Shown piece after piece: positions 9,715 through 17,334 of a stretch of DNA of 64,000 nucleotides. The number at the start of each line of letters is the position of its first letter. Within the stretch, counting starts at the first letter, position 1. Both the position numbers and the translations under genes were made by a program. The notes below the pieces were generated by a model. It was not told the origin of the DNA. It ran no database searches and saw only the letters and a list, made by a program, of their open reading frames with translations. Origin of the DNA: Bradyrhizobium icense (lineage in GTDB: Bacteria > Pseudomonadota > Alphaproteobacteria > Rhizobiales > Xanthobacteraceae); contig NZ_CP016428.1 in the NCBI RefSeq assembly GCF_001693385.1, positions 6,138,001 through 6,202,000 of the forward strand, read 5' to 3'.

Positions 9715-10629
9715 TTACTTCGGCTCGCCCGGCAGACGCGTGCCGGTGACTTTTGCATACATCCGCGCCACCGAGGCGTCGTCGTCGCGCCCCATGCCGG
9801 CGGCTGACGTCATCAGGAACATCTGCAATGCAGCGGCCGAAACCGGCACCGGGAACTTTTGCGAGCGAGCCATGTCCTGGATAATGCCGAGGTCCTTCAC
9901 GAAAATATCCACCGCGCTGCGCGGCGCATAATCGCCGTCCAGCACATGCGGCATGCGATTCTCGAACATCCAGGAGTTGCCGGCGGAGGCCGTGATCACC
10001 TCGTAGACTTTTCGGATGTCGAGGCCCTGCTTGGCGGCGAATGCGATCGCTTCGGAAGCCGCGGCGATGTGTACGCCCGCAAGCAACTGGTTGATCATCT
10101 TGAACGCGGCGCCCTGGCCGGCGTCATCGCCGAGTTCGTAAAGTTTTGCGGCCATCGCATCCAGTGCCGGCCGCGCCTTCGAAAACGCCGCCGGGCTACC
10201 GGACGCCAGGATAGTGAGTTCCCCCTGCGCCGCGCGCTGTGCGCCGCCGGAGATCGGCGCGTCCAGGTAGTGCCGGCCGGTTTCTTCCAACTGTTTGGCG
10301 AGCCGTCGCGCCACATCGGGATCCATGGTTGCGGAGGAAATGAAGACCGCGCCTTTCGCCAGCGTTTCCGCGACGCCGTCCTTGCCGAACAGAATGGTCT
10401 CGGTCTGGGCGGCGTTGACAACCACGCTGACGACGATGTCGGCCGATTTCGCGGCTTCCGCCGGCGTCGCCGCACCCTTGCCGCCCTCGGCGACGAACCG
10501 CTTGACCGAATCTGCCGAGACATCGCAGCCGGTGACCTCCAGCCCCGCGCGGCGCAGCGACATCGCCATGCCAAAACCCATCGAGCCCAGCCCGATGACG
10601 GCGACACGCGGTTTGGCGGTTTCTGGCAT
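9715..10629 (-). CDS. ltnD: L-threonate dehydrogenase LtnD (beta-hydroxyacid dehydrogenase family)
   Basis: Started at the ATG at 10629 (MPETAKPRVAVIGLGSMG), the protein has 304 residues. It has the N-terminal Rossmann motif GLGSMGFG, the substrate motif DAPISGGAQRAAQG, and the conserved catalytic lysine region KMINQLLAGVH. This is the beta-hydroxyacid dehydrogenase fold shared with tartronate semialdehyde reductase. Next to otnI, otnK and otnC the most probable reaction is NAD-dependent oxidation of L-threonate to 2-oxo-tetronate. A longer reading frame to 10728 exists but has no family support. It is the first gene of the minus-strand unit, and the 119 bp to otnC must carry divergent promoters. 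Confidence 0.87.
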   Translation of the reverse strand: MPETAKPRVAVIGLGSMGFGMAMSLRRAGLEVTGCDVSADSVKRFVAEGGKGAATPAEAAKSADIVVSVVVNAAQTETILFGKDGVAETLAKGAVFISSATMDPDVARRLAKQLEETGRHYLDAPISGGAQRAAQGELTILASGSPAAFSKARPALDAMAAKLYELGDDAGQGAAFKMINQLLAGVHIAAASEAIAFAAKQGLDIRKVYEVITASAGNSWMFENRMPHVLDGDYAPRSAVDIFVKDLGIIQDMARSQKFPVPVSAAALQMFLMTSAAGMGRDDDASVARMYAKVTGTRLPGEPK

Positions 10630-10748
10630 TGCGGCGATTCCCTCGATGGTTCTGTTCGGCGGCCATTTGGCCGGCGGCTTGGCGCCTTGCGTATCACGGC
10701 TTGGCCGCGCTGCCAAAGCGTGAGACAAGGCGGAAAAGAGGTCGGTCT
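10630..10748. promoter_or_regulatory. Divergent promoter region ltnD / otnC
   Basis: This 119-bp space separates two divergent parts of one pathway, so it should contain promoters and any shared operator. I see no strong dyad. AAAGAGG at the otnC side is its ribosome binding site. No pathway-specific regulator gene is adjacent. Confidence 0.5.
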
Positions 10749-11408
10749 ATGAGCGAAACAAGGATCCGCGAGGAAATCTGCCGCTTGGGCCGCTCGCTGT
10801 TCGAGCGCGGGCTGACGCCGGGCTCCTCCGGCAATATCAGCGTGAAACTCGACGACGGCGGCTGGCTGGTGACGCCGACCAATGCCTCGCTCGGCTTCCT
10901 CGATCCGGCCCGAATGTCGCGGCTCGGGCCCGACGGACGGCTGGTATCCGGCGATGCGCCCACCAAGGAAGTGCCGCTGCACACCGCCCTCTACCAGACC
11001 CGCAGCGCGGCGCGCGCCGTCGTGCATCTGCATTCGACCCACTCAGTGGCGTTGTCGATGCTGCCCGAGATCAACCCCCGCACCGCGCTGCCGCCGATGA
11101 CGGCCTACTACGTGATGAAATGCGGCCACACCGCGCTCGTGCCCTACTATCGCCCCGGTGATCCCGCCGTCGCCGACGCGATCAAAGGACTCGCCGGGAA
11201 GTACTCCTCCGTGCTGCTCGCCAATCACGGCCCGGTGGTGTCGGGCGATACGCTGGAGGCGGCGGTATTCGCGATGGAGGAATTGGAAGAGACGGCGAAG
11301 CTCTATCTGCTGCTGCGCGGGCTGAACCCGCGGTATCTGTCGCCGGCGCAGGTGGAGGATTTGACCAAGGTGTTTGGATTGGAGTTGCCCGAACATCACC
11401 ACGACTAA
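10749..11408 (+). CDS. otnC: 3-oxo-tetronate 4-phosphate decarboxylase OtnC (class II aldolase fold)
   Basis: The 219-residue protein from the ATG at 10749 (MSETRIREEICRLGRSLF) is a class II aldolase/adducin family member. Metal-site motifs are present: HLHSTHSVALSML supplies two histidines and LLANHGPVVSG a third, while PTKEVPLHTALY carries the acidic residue. The GSSGNIS phosphate-binding motif is near residue 25. OtnC enzymes decarboxylate 3-oxo-tetronate 4-phosphate to dihydroxyacetone phosphate. The call over fuculose-phosphate aldolase rests on ltnD, otnI and otnK across the divergent promoter. The ribosome binding site is AAAGAGG. A longer frame from 10629 is not supported. Confidence 0.88.
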   Translation: MSETRIREEICRLGRSLFERGLTPGSSGNISVKLDDGGWLVTPTNASLGFLDPARMSRLGPDGRLVSGDAPTKEVPLHTALYQTRSAARAVVHLHSTHSVALSMLPEINPRTALPPMTAYYVMKCGHTALVPYYRPGDPAVADAIKGLAGKYSSVLLANHGPVVSGDTLEAAVFAMEELEETAKLYLLLRGLNPRYLSPAQVEDLTKVFGLELPEHHHD

Positions 11409-11412
11409 TGGT

Positions 11413-11511
11413 GTCATACCCGCGAAGGCGGGTATCCAGTACGTCGCGGCTTATCGATTCAAGCTCCGACGCCTCGGAGTACTGGGTCGCCCGGTCAAGC
11501 CGGGCGATGAC
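11413..11511. repeat. Intergenic palindromic repeat with two hairpins
   Basis: The element starts GTCATACCCGCG and ends GGGCGATGAC. An inner hairpin ATACCCGCGAAGGCGGGTAT (about 11416-11434) and a second one CGCCCGGTCAAGCCGGGCG are linked by TCCAGTAC and GTACTGGG in inverse orientation. It lies between the convergent ends of otnC and livF and could act as a bidirectional terminator. I recall similar elements in Bradyrhizobium genomes. Confidence 0.65.
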
Positions 11512-11553
11512 GACCGATAGGGCGGCTCGCGCGTTGCCACTTCGAAGCTGCAG

Positions 11554-12258
11554 CTATAGCCCCAGATACGCCTTCCTTACATCCGGATTGACGCTGATCT
11601 CGGCAGCGCCTCCCTGCATCAGCACGCGGCCGGTTTGCAGGATGTAGGCGCGGTCGGCGATTTCGAGGCATTCGGACATGCGCTGCTCGACGATCAATAC
11701 CGTCATGCCGGCGTCGCGGATGCGTTTTACGGCCTGGAAGATTTCATCGACCAGCTTTGGCATGATGCCCTGCGACGGCTCATCCAACATGAGTAGCCGC
11801 GGACGGGTCATCAGCGCGCGGCCGATGGCGAGCATCTGCTGCTCGCCGCCGGAGAGCGTCTCGGCGCGCTGCTCGAGGCGCTCCGAGAGACGGGGAAACA
11901 GCTTGAAGACGAGGTCGAGCGGTGCCTCGCGATCGGACTGGCTACGAAAAAGATAACTGCCGAGCCGCAGATTGTCGCGCACCGACAACCGCGGAAACAG
12001 CCGGCGGTTTTCCGGCACGTAGGCGATGCCGCGCGAGGTGATGACATGCTGGGCCATGCCGTCGATGCGGGCGCCATCGAACGTCACGCTGCCGGAACGC
12101 GGGCGCTCGGCGCCGGCGATCGATTTCAGAAGCGTCGACTTGCCGGCCCCGTTGGCGCCGGCGACGCAGACGATCTCGCCCTTTGCGACCTCGATCGAGA
12201 CCGCCGAGATCGCGACCAGCCCCTGATAGGCGGTGGTGACTTCATGCACCGACAGCAT
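11554..12258 (-). CDS. livF: Branched-chain amino acid-type ABC transporter ATP-binding protein LivF
   Basis: The 234-residue ATPase has Walker A GANGAGKSTLLKS, signature LSGGEQQMLAIGRAL and Walker B LLMLDEPSQGI, in LivF-like order and length. It acts on the cytoplasmic face with LivG and energises the LivH/LivM permease pair. Its start at 12258 lies inside the livG end (17-nt overlap), so the two are co-translated. It is the last gene of the livH-M-G-F series. Liv-family importers also carry amides, urea or aromatic acids, so the substrate is not necessarily a branched-chain amino acid. Confidence 0.92.
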   Translation of the reverse strand: MLSVHEVTTAYQGLVAISAVSIEVAKGEIVCVAGANGAGKSTLLKSIAGAERPRSGSVTFDGARIDGMAQHVITSRGIAYVPENRRLFPRLSVRDNLRLGSYLFRSQSDREAPLDLVFKLFPRLSERLEQRAETLSGGEQQMLAIGRALMTRPRLLMLDEPSQGIMPKLVDEIFQAVKRIRDAGMTVLIVEQRMSECLEIADRAYILQTGRVLMQGGAAEISVNPDVRKAYLGL

Positions 12259-12973
12259 GACGGTCTCCCAGATAGGCGGTGATGACTTTCGGATCGCGGA
12301 CCACGTCGGCAGGCTTGCCCTCGACCAGCACCTTGCCGAGGTCGAGCACGATGGCGCGGTCGACCAGCGGCATCACGATTTCCATGACGTGCTCGACCAT
12401 CAGCACGGTAACGCCGGTGTCGCGCACCTTGCGAACCAGTTCGACGCCGGTCTTGGCCTCGACCGGAGTAAGCCCCGTGAGCACCTCATCGAGCAGCAGC
12501 AGTTTCGGCTCGGTCGCGAGCGCCCGCGCCACCTCGAGCCGGCGCTTTTCGGACGGGACGAGATCGCTGGCGAGCACGTTGGCACGCGGGCCAAGGCCAC
12601 AGAATTCCAGCACCTCATGCGCCCTGCGCCGTGCATCGCGCATCACGGTGGTACGGACCAGCGCGCCGACGATGACGTTGTCGATCACGGTCATGGTCTC
12701 GAAGCTTTTCACGACCTGAAAGGTGCGGCCGATGCCGCGCTGGCAGCGCTCCGCCGCCGGCAGCGCGGTGACATCCTCGCCGTCAAAGACGATTGAGCCC
12801 TGCGTCGGCGGCAGCACGCCCGCGATCAGGTTGAATAGCGTCGACTTGCCGGCGCCGTTCGGGCCGATCAGACCGACGATCTCGCCGCGTCCGACCGAAA
12901 TCGAAACGTCGCTGTTGGCGATCAGGCCGCCAAAACGCTGCCAGACGCCGCGGGTTTCCAGCAGAGGCGTCAT
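12242..12973 (-). CDS. livG: Liv-type ABC transporter ATP-binding protein LivG with altered signature motif
   Basis: The 243-residue ATPase begins at the ATG at 12973 (MTPLLETRGVWQRFGGL). Walker A is GPNGAGKSTLFNL and Walker B is LLLLDEVLTGL. The segment where LSGGQ is expected reads LVPSEKRRLEVARAL, so the canonical Ser-Gly-Gly is missing; from memory some Liv ATPases carry related degenerate forms. It overlaps livM by 4 nt and livF by 17 nt. Upstream in-frame codons to 13183 overlap livM and are a shadow. The protein should pair with LivF, whose signature is normal, giving an asymmetric ATPase dimer. Confidence 0.9.
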   Translation of the reverse strand: MTPLLETRGVWQRFGGLIANSDVSISVGRGEIVGLIGPNGAGKSTLFNLIAGVLPPTQGSIVFDGEDVTALPAAERCQRGIGRTFQVVKSFETMTVIDNVIVGALVRTTVMRDARRRAHEVLEFCGLGPRANVLASDLVPSEKRRLEVARALATEPKLLLLDEVLTGLTPVEAKTGVELVRKVRDTGVTVLMVEHVMEIVMPLVDRAIVLDLGKVLVEGKPADVVRDPKVITAYLGDRHAVGA

Positions 12974-13977
12974 CGGACAGCCTCCTTGCGCTTGGGCGCA
13001 GACAGTCCGGCGCGACCTTTGAACGTGAACAGGCCGATCAGCCCCTGCGGCCGCGCCAGCGAGATCGCAATGATCAGGCCGCCATAGACGATCAGGTCGA
13101 CACCGCGGCCGGAGCCACCGACATAGGACCGCGTCAATTCGGTGAGCGGGATCAGGATAACCGCGCCCAGCATCGGCCCCCACAGGGTGCCGATGCCGCC
13201 GAGCACAGCAGGCAGCGCCATCAGCAGCGAGAACTGAAAGCCCATCACGCTCTCGGGATCGATGAAGTAGACGAACTGCGCATAGAAGCTGCCGCCGATT
13301 GCGACCAGGAATGCCGATACCGCCGCCGCGCCCATCTTGGAATTGAACACGTCGACGCCAAGGCTTTCAGCCGCCTCCGGATTGTCCTTTACCGCGCGCC
13401 ACCAATAGCCCCATTTGGAATCCTCCAGCCACCAGGTGACGAACCAGGCAACGCAGGCCAGCGCCAGCGCGAAGTAAAAGTATGGCAGCTTGCTGCGTGG
13501 GAACTGGAATTTCAGCCAGCTATCGCCACGCGCCGGGATTTCGATGCCCATCGCAGCACCAGCCCAATCCCAGTTGTGGAAAAGCAGCAGCCCGATCTCA
13601 GCAATGACGATGGTGGCGATGACAAAGTAGTGTCCGCGCAGCCGGAAACAGGGATAGCCCAGCGCCATCGCAATCAGCGCGGAGATCACGCCGCCGCCGA
13701 GCATTCCGAACCATGGCAGCACGCCGAATTTGGTAAACAGCAGCGCGGTGGTATAGGCCCCGATGCCGAAGTAGAGCGCATGGCCGAGCGAGATCTGCCC
13801 GCAATAGCCGGAAAGAATGTTCCAGCTCTGCGACAACGCACCCCACATCAGCGTCAGCACCATGATGTTCTGTACGTAGACGTCCTTGACGAACAGCGGG
13901 ACGGTGGCCGCAATCGCGGCGAGAACAACGGCGACGATGAGGTCGCGGCGGCGGCGTTCTGCGAAAGCGGTATCCAT
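12970..13977 (-). CDS. livM: Liv-type ABC transporter permease LivM
   Basis: The 335-residue hydrophobic protein has about eight to ten predicted membrane helices, starting with LIVAVVLAAIAATVPLF. The LivM region SGYCGQISLGHALYFGIGAY is present. It ends in a hydrophilic tail that overlaps the livG start by 4 nt. I chose the ATG at 13977, which overlaps the livH stop (TGATG). A GTG one codon upstream (13980) is also possible. It forms the membrane channel together with LivH. Confidence 0.92.
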   Translation of the reverse strand: MDTAFAERRRRDLIVAVVLAAIAATVPLFVKDVYVQNIMVLTLMWGALSQSWNILSGYCGQISLGHALYFGIGAYTTALLFTKFGVLPWFGMLGGGVISALIAMALGYPCFRLRGHYFVIATIVIAEIGLLLFHNWDWAGAAMGIEIPARGDSWLKFQFPRSKLPYFYFALALACVAWFVTWWLEDSKWGYWWRAVKDNPEAAESLGVDVFNSKMGAAAVSAFLVAIGGSFYAQFVYFIDPESVMGFQFSLLMALPAVLGGIGTLWGPMLGAVILIPLTELTRSYVGGSGRGVDLIVYGGLIIAISLARPQGLIGLFTFKGRAGLSAPKRKEAVR

Positions 13978-14855
13978 CACATCGATCCGAACAGGCCGCG
14001 CGGCCGGACAAAAACCACAAGGAGATAGACGGCATAGATGCCGACGGCCTTGAGCGACGGCGGCAGCAACATGGCGGTCGTGGCCTCGACGAGGCCGACG
14101 ATGATGCCGCCGGCGAAGGCGCCGAACACGCTGCCAAAGCCGCCGAGCGCCACAGTCACGTAGGCAATCAGCGCGAACGAGGCGCCAACGTCAGGGTAGA
14201 TGTAGAAGAAGATCGCCATAATCGCGCCGGCGAGGCCGACAAGCGCCGCGCCGAGGCCCCAGCCCAGCGCGAACACCTTGTTCTTGTCGATGCCGACCAG
14301 CGCCACCGCGCCGGCATCCTCGCGGGTCGCTTCCAGCGCGCGGCCGAAATCAGTGCGGTTGATGAAGAGATAGAGCGCGCCGAAAGCGGCGATTGCCACC
14401 AGCGCGCCGACCAGTTGCGGCACGGGCAGATAGATTCCGGCCACCGAAACTGTTTTGCCGCCGAGCCAGGAATGCGTTACGCTACGATAGTCCGGCGTGA
14501 AGAAGTATTGGGCCAGGCCGCGCATGACGATGGCGAGGCCAAAGGTCGAGAAGATCTGCACCATGCCGGCATTGGCTTTCGCACGCACGGCAAAGCGCAC
14601 AATTAAGAGATAGACGACGGCCCCGAACACGAACAGGGCGGCGGCGACCAGCGGGGCCGATAGCAAGGGGTCGATCGCAAAGAACACGAACAGGAAGAAC
14701 GTCGCGTACATCGCGATCATCAGGAATTCGCCGTGCGCGAAGTTCACGACGTCCATCAGGCCGAAGATCAGCGCGAGGCCGACGGCGATGAGGCCGTAAA
14801 GCAGTCCCATGAGGAGCCCGCTCGCCAGGCTTTGGATGATGGTTTCGGCGGTCAC
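13977..14855 (-). CDS. livH: Liv-type ABC transporter permease LivH
   Basis: I start this 292-residue permease at the GTG at 14855 (MTAETIIQSLASGLLMG) because AAGGGAGG lies 6-10 bases upstream and the length equals typical LivH. The longer frame to 15014 would begin within a repeat element. The conserved region GLALIFGLMDVVNFAHGEF, characteristic of LivH, is at about residues 25-45, followed by further membrane helices. It partners LivM. The 200-bp space to the substrate-binding gene upstream contains a large inverted repeat that may damp read-through from livK. Confidence 0.92.
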   Translation of the reverse strand: MTAETIIQSLASGLLMGLLYGLIAVGLALIFGLMDVVNFAHGEFLMIAMYATFFLFVFFAIDPLLSAPLVAAALFVFGAVVYLLIVRFAVRAKANAGMVQIFSTFGLAIVMRGLAQYFFTPDYRSVTHSWLGGKTVSVAGIYLPVPQLVGALVAIAAFGALYLFINRTDFGRALEATREDAGAVALVGIDKNKVFALGWGLGAALVGLAGAIMAIFFYIYPDVGASFALIAYVTVALGGFGSVFGAFAGGIIVGLVEATTAMLLPPSLKAVGIYAVYLLVVFVRPRGLFGSM

Positions 14856-14873
14856 CGGGACGCCTCCCTTGCT

Positions 14874-15029
14874 CGTCGTCCCTGCCTGGTGCGCAATCGC
14901 GCACAGATGCAGGGACCATAACCACCGGAGTCGCATTTGGGGGAAGGACGTGAGGCCACGGTGAAACTGATGCTCCTCGGCGTATGGGTCCCTGCTCCGT
15001 GCGCAACCGCGCACTAGGCAGGGACGACG
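14874..15029. repeat. Family A inverted-repeat element between livK and livH
   Basis: Two arms of about 47 bp face each other. The left arm (14874-14920) starts CGTCGTCCCTGCC and ends GGGACCATA. The right arm (14983-15029) starts TATGGGTCCCTGC and ends GGCAGGGACGACG. Each arm also folds on itself through CCCTGC/GCAGGG and TGCGCA-type pairs. The centre is about 62 bp. It shares its ends with the elements at 20506-20637 and 41767-41898. It resembles a non-autonomous MITE-like element and lies inside a transport operon. Confidence 0.75.
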
Positions 15030-15058
15030 CTGCGTTTGTGATGTCTCTCCAGAAGGTG

Positions 15059-16309
15059 TCAGCCCTGCTTCATCGGCCAGACGGCTTCGGCGATGGCGGC
15101 CTGCGGCGGGAAGATGGTGACGAACTTGCCGCCGATATATTGCAGCAGCACCGGGTCGGCGTCGTTGTTCTGGCCCATCTCGTCGAACTTGACGCGCTTC
15201 CAGGGCATGATGGTCTGCTCGCCCGGGATGTCGGTGGCGACCAGCGCCTCGCGGATCTTTTCGCCGTCGGTCGACTTGGCGCGGTTGATGGCGTCGGCCA
15301 TCACCAGCAGGCCCATGAACTGGCGCGAGGTGAGGTCGTTAAAATCCTTGCCCGACTTCTCCTTGAACATGGCGTTGACCTTGCCGACCATCGGCCGCTT
15401 GGCGGCGAGATCGAGCGAGAAGCTGCCGCGCGAGATCACGCCTTCGAGCTTGTCGCCGACCGCGTCATACAGCGCCTTTTCGGAGAAGCCGGCGTTCTGC
15501 GCGACGATCGCGTTCGGCTTGTAGCCGAGTTCGGCCATGGTCTTGACCAGCAAGATGCCGTCGGTGGTGTAGCTCGAGGGCATCAGCACGTCGGCATTCG
15601 CCGTCTTGAGCTGCTGCACTTCCGCCGACAGCGACGGCGAGTTGGAGCGGTACTTGATATCGGAGATGACCTTGTAGCCGCGATCGGAGGCCAGCTTGAG
15701 CTGGGTGTTGGCGGAGTCGGTGCCGAAGATGGTGTCCTCGTGGAACAGCGACAGCGTGTCGATCTTGGTACCCTTCTTCTTCATCGCATCGAAGAAGTTG
15801 AACATCGCGGCCGAGAACATCTCGTCGTGTGGCGCGGCGCGGAAATAAAACTTGAGGCCACGCTTGTGCAGGCTCGGCGAGGAATTGTCTGCCGAAATGA
15901 ACGGAACCTGGTAGCGCTCGCAGATCTGGCTGACGGTGACCGCGACCGAACTCTGATAGGTGCCGATGACGGCGCAAACCTTTTCCTGGGTGATCAGGCG
16001 CTCGGTTTCGGCGCGACCCTTCTGCGGATCGGCCTGGTGGTCGGCGAAGACGAGGCGGATCTTGGCACCACCGAGGCCGGGCAGCCCCTCGCCCTTCGCC
16101 AGCGGCAGATCGAAATCGTGGTTCTTGTTGATGATGTCGAGCGCGGTCTCGAACGACTTCTGCGCGTCGACGCCCATCTGCGCGCTGGCGCCGGAGAACG
16201 GATAAATCACGCCGATCACGACTTCGGACGTTTGTGCGCGGGCAGCGACGGGTCCGAGCGCTGCGGCAGCAGTGGCTCCAAGCAACACATTTCGGCGCGT
16301 GATGTTCAT
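15059..16309 (-). CDS. Liv-type ABC transporter periplasmic substrate-binding protein
   Basis: The 416-residue protein begins with a twin-arginine-like export signal (TRRNVLLGATAAAALG, cleavage after ARA). A type I periplasmic binding fold of the Peripla_BP_6 group follows, with VIGVIYPFSGASAQMG and later CAVIGTYQSSVAVTVSQ and VPFISADNSSPSLH. It delivers the substrate to LivHMGF, and the ligand may be an amide, amino acid or carboxylate. The ATG at 16309 is preceded by AGAGGATATCGCC. The gene follows the DUF1445 hydro-lyase by 82 bp on the same strand and precedes livH. Co-transcription with the hydro-lyase suggests that the imported compound is its substrate or a relative. Confidence 0.9.
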   Translation of the reverse strand: MNITRRNVLLGATAAAALGPVAARAQTSEVVIGVIYPFSGASAQMGVDAQKSFETALDIINKNHDFDLPLAKGEGLPGLGGAKIRLVFADHQADPQKGRAETERLITQEKVCAVIGTYQSSVAVTVSQICERYQVPFISADNSSPSLHKRGLKFYFRAAPHDEMFSAAMFNFFDAMKKKGTKIDTLSLFHEDTIFGTDSANTQLKLASDRGYKVISDIKYRSNSPSLSAEVQQLKTANADVLMPSSYTTDGILLVKTMAELGYKPNAIVAQNAGFSEKALYDAVGDKLEGVISRGSFSLDLAAKRPMVGKVNAMFKEKSGKDFNDLTSRQFMGLLVMADAINRAKSTDGEKIREALVATDIPGEQTIMPWKRVKFDEMGQNNDADPVLLQYIGGKFVTIFPPQAAIAEAVWPMKQG

Positions 16310-16392
16310 GGCGATATCCTCTGTTGGATCGGCAACTATCGATGAAACGGTTGACGGTTACGGTAAAGCCTCAATGCACGGCACGGCCTGCA

Positions 16393-17244
16393 TCAAAGCA
16401 CGGCAAGCTGTTTGTTCATGAGATCGGTCACCAGCATCAATCCGGGCGCGTGCGTGATCGCGAATGGCAGCTTCGCCGCCTGGATCACCGATTGCGGCGT
16501 GACACCGCACGCCCAGAACACCGGAATCTCGTCGGCCTCGACCGGCACCGGATCGCCGTAGTCGGGCTTATCGATGTCGGCGATGCCGATCGCGTGCGGA
16601 TGACCGAGATGCACGGGCGCGCCGTGCACCGCCGGAAAGCGCGTGGTGATCTGCACCGCGCGGATCGCATCCGCCGGCTTGAACGGCCGCATCGACACGA
16701 CCATGGGGCCTGCGAACGGGCCCGCCGGGCTGCACGCGATATTGGTGCGGTACATCGGCACGCGAACCTTGCGCTCGATGTGGCGGATCGACAGGCCCTC
16801 CGCCAGCAGCGCCTCCTCGAACGAGAACGAACATCCGATGACGAAGGCAACGAGATCATCGCGCCAGTGCGCCATGATGTCAGTCGGCTCTTCCACGACT
16901 TCGCCGTCGCGCCAGACGCGGTAGCGCGGCAGGTCGGTGCGGATATCGAGATCGATGCCGAGGGCCGGGATGCGCGGGTCGCCGACATCGGAAATGCCGA
17001 TGATCGGGCACGGCTTGGGATTGAGCTGGCAGAACCGGTGAAACGCGCTCGCGAGCTTTTCCGGCAGGATCGCAAGATTGCCCTGGACGAAGCCGTTGGC
17101 GACGCCGGCGGTCGACGAGGCCATGCCGTTGCGGCAGGCATGGCGGGCCGCCACGCTCGGCGATAAATCGGCCGTATCCTGACCGGGCCGTTCCGTCCTC
17201 GCCAAGCTGGTCATCGTTGTCCCCGCTTCCATTCTTGTCGACAT
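16393..17244 (-). CDS. DUF1445 / UPF0317 family hydro-lyase (D-glutamate cyclase-like)
   Basis: The 283-residue protein has the features of the YcsI/DUF1445 family, including [18 protein letters not shown], the [15 protein letters not shown] region, [36 protein letters not shown] and the C-terminal [10 protein letters not shown]. Family members are annotated as putative hydro-lyases, and mammalian relatives act as D-glutamate cyclase. The cytoplasmic substrate here is unknown. It is first in the minus-strand unit leading into the substrate-binding protein and livHMGF, and faces a LysR regulator across 90 bp. The start could be 17244 (GGGAG upstream) or 17214. Confidence 0.85.
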   Translation of the reverse strand: MSTRMEAGTTMTSLARTERPGQDTADLSPSVAARHACRNGMASSTAGVANGFVQGNLAILPEKLASAFHRFCQLNPKPCPIIGISDVGDPRIPALGIDLDIRTDLPRYRVWRDGEVVEEPTDIMAHWRDDLVAFVIGCSFSFEEALLAEGLSIRHIERKVRVPMYRTNIACSPAGPFAGPMVVSMRPFKPADAIRAVQITTRFPAVHGAPVHLGHPHAIGIADIDKPDYGDPVPVEADEIPVFWACGVTPQSVIQAAKLPFAITHAPGLMLVTDLMNKQLAVL

Positions 17245-17295
17245 CTACTCCCGCATATGGCTATGATAATGTCTAATCGTCTTTTCTAATCAAAT

Positions 17296-17316
17296 TCGAT
17301 AAACCTAAATTATCGA
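17296..17316. promoter_or_regulatory. Perfect dyad with LysR T-N11-A pattern
   Basis: TCGATAA and TTATCGA form a perfect 7-bp inverted repeat around a 7-base spacer, and the sequence contains T-N11-A, the classical LysR recognition core. It lies 18 bp before the lysR ATG (17335) and 51 bp from the hydro-lyase start (17244). This fits autorepression of the regulator and control of the divergent hydro-lyase/transport unit. The dyad is seen directly; binding is inferred. Confidence 0.65.
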
Positions 17317-17334
17317 CCTGCGGGCAGAGGATGC

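Noticed and set aside
9715..10629. 2-hydroxy-3-oxopropionate (tartronate semialdehyde) reductase as the function of the dehydrogenase
   Set aside because: The fold is shared, but the neighbours otnI, otnK and otnC indicate the threonate route, and no glyoxylate carboligase is nearby.
13977..15014. Longer LivH starting inside the repeat element
   Set aside because: The GTG at 14855 has a near-ideal ribosome binding site and gives the usual length; the extension is repeat-derived sequence.
14874..15029. CRISPR-like or riboswitch structure in the livK-livH gap
   Set aside because: There is a single pair of inverted arms, no regular direct repeats, and the same ends recur at other unrelated loci, which fits a dispersed repeat.
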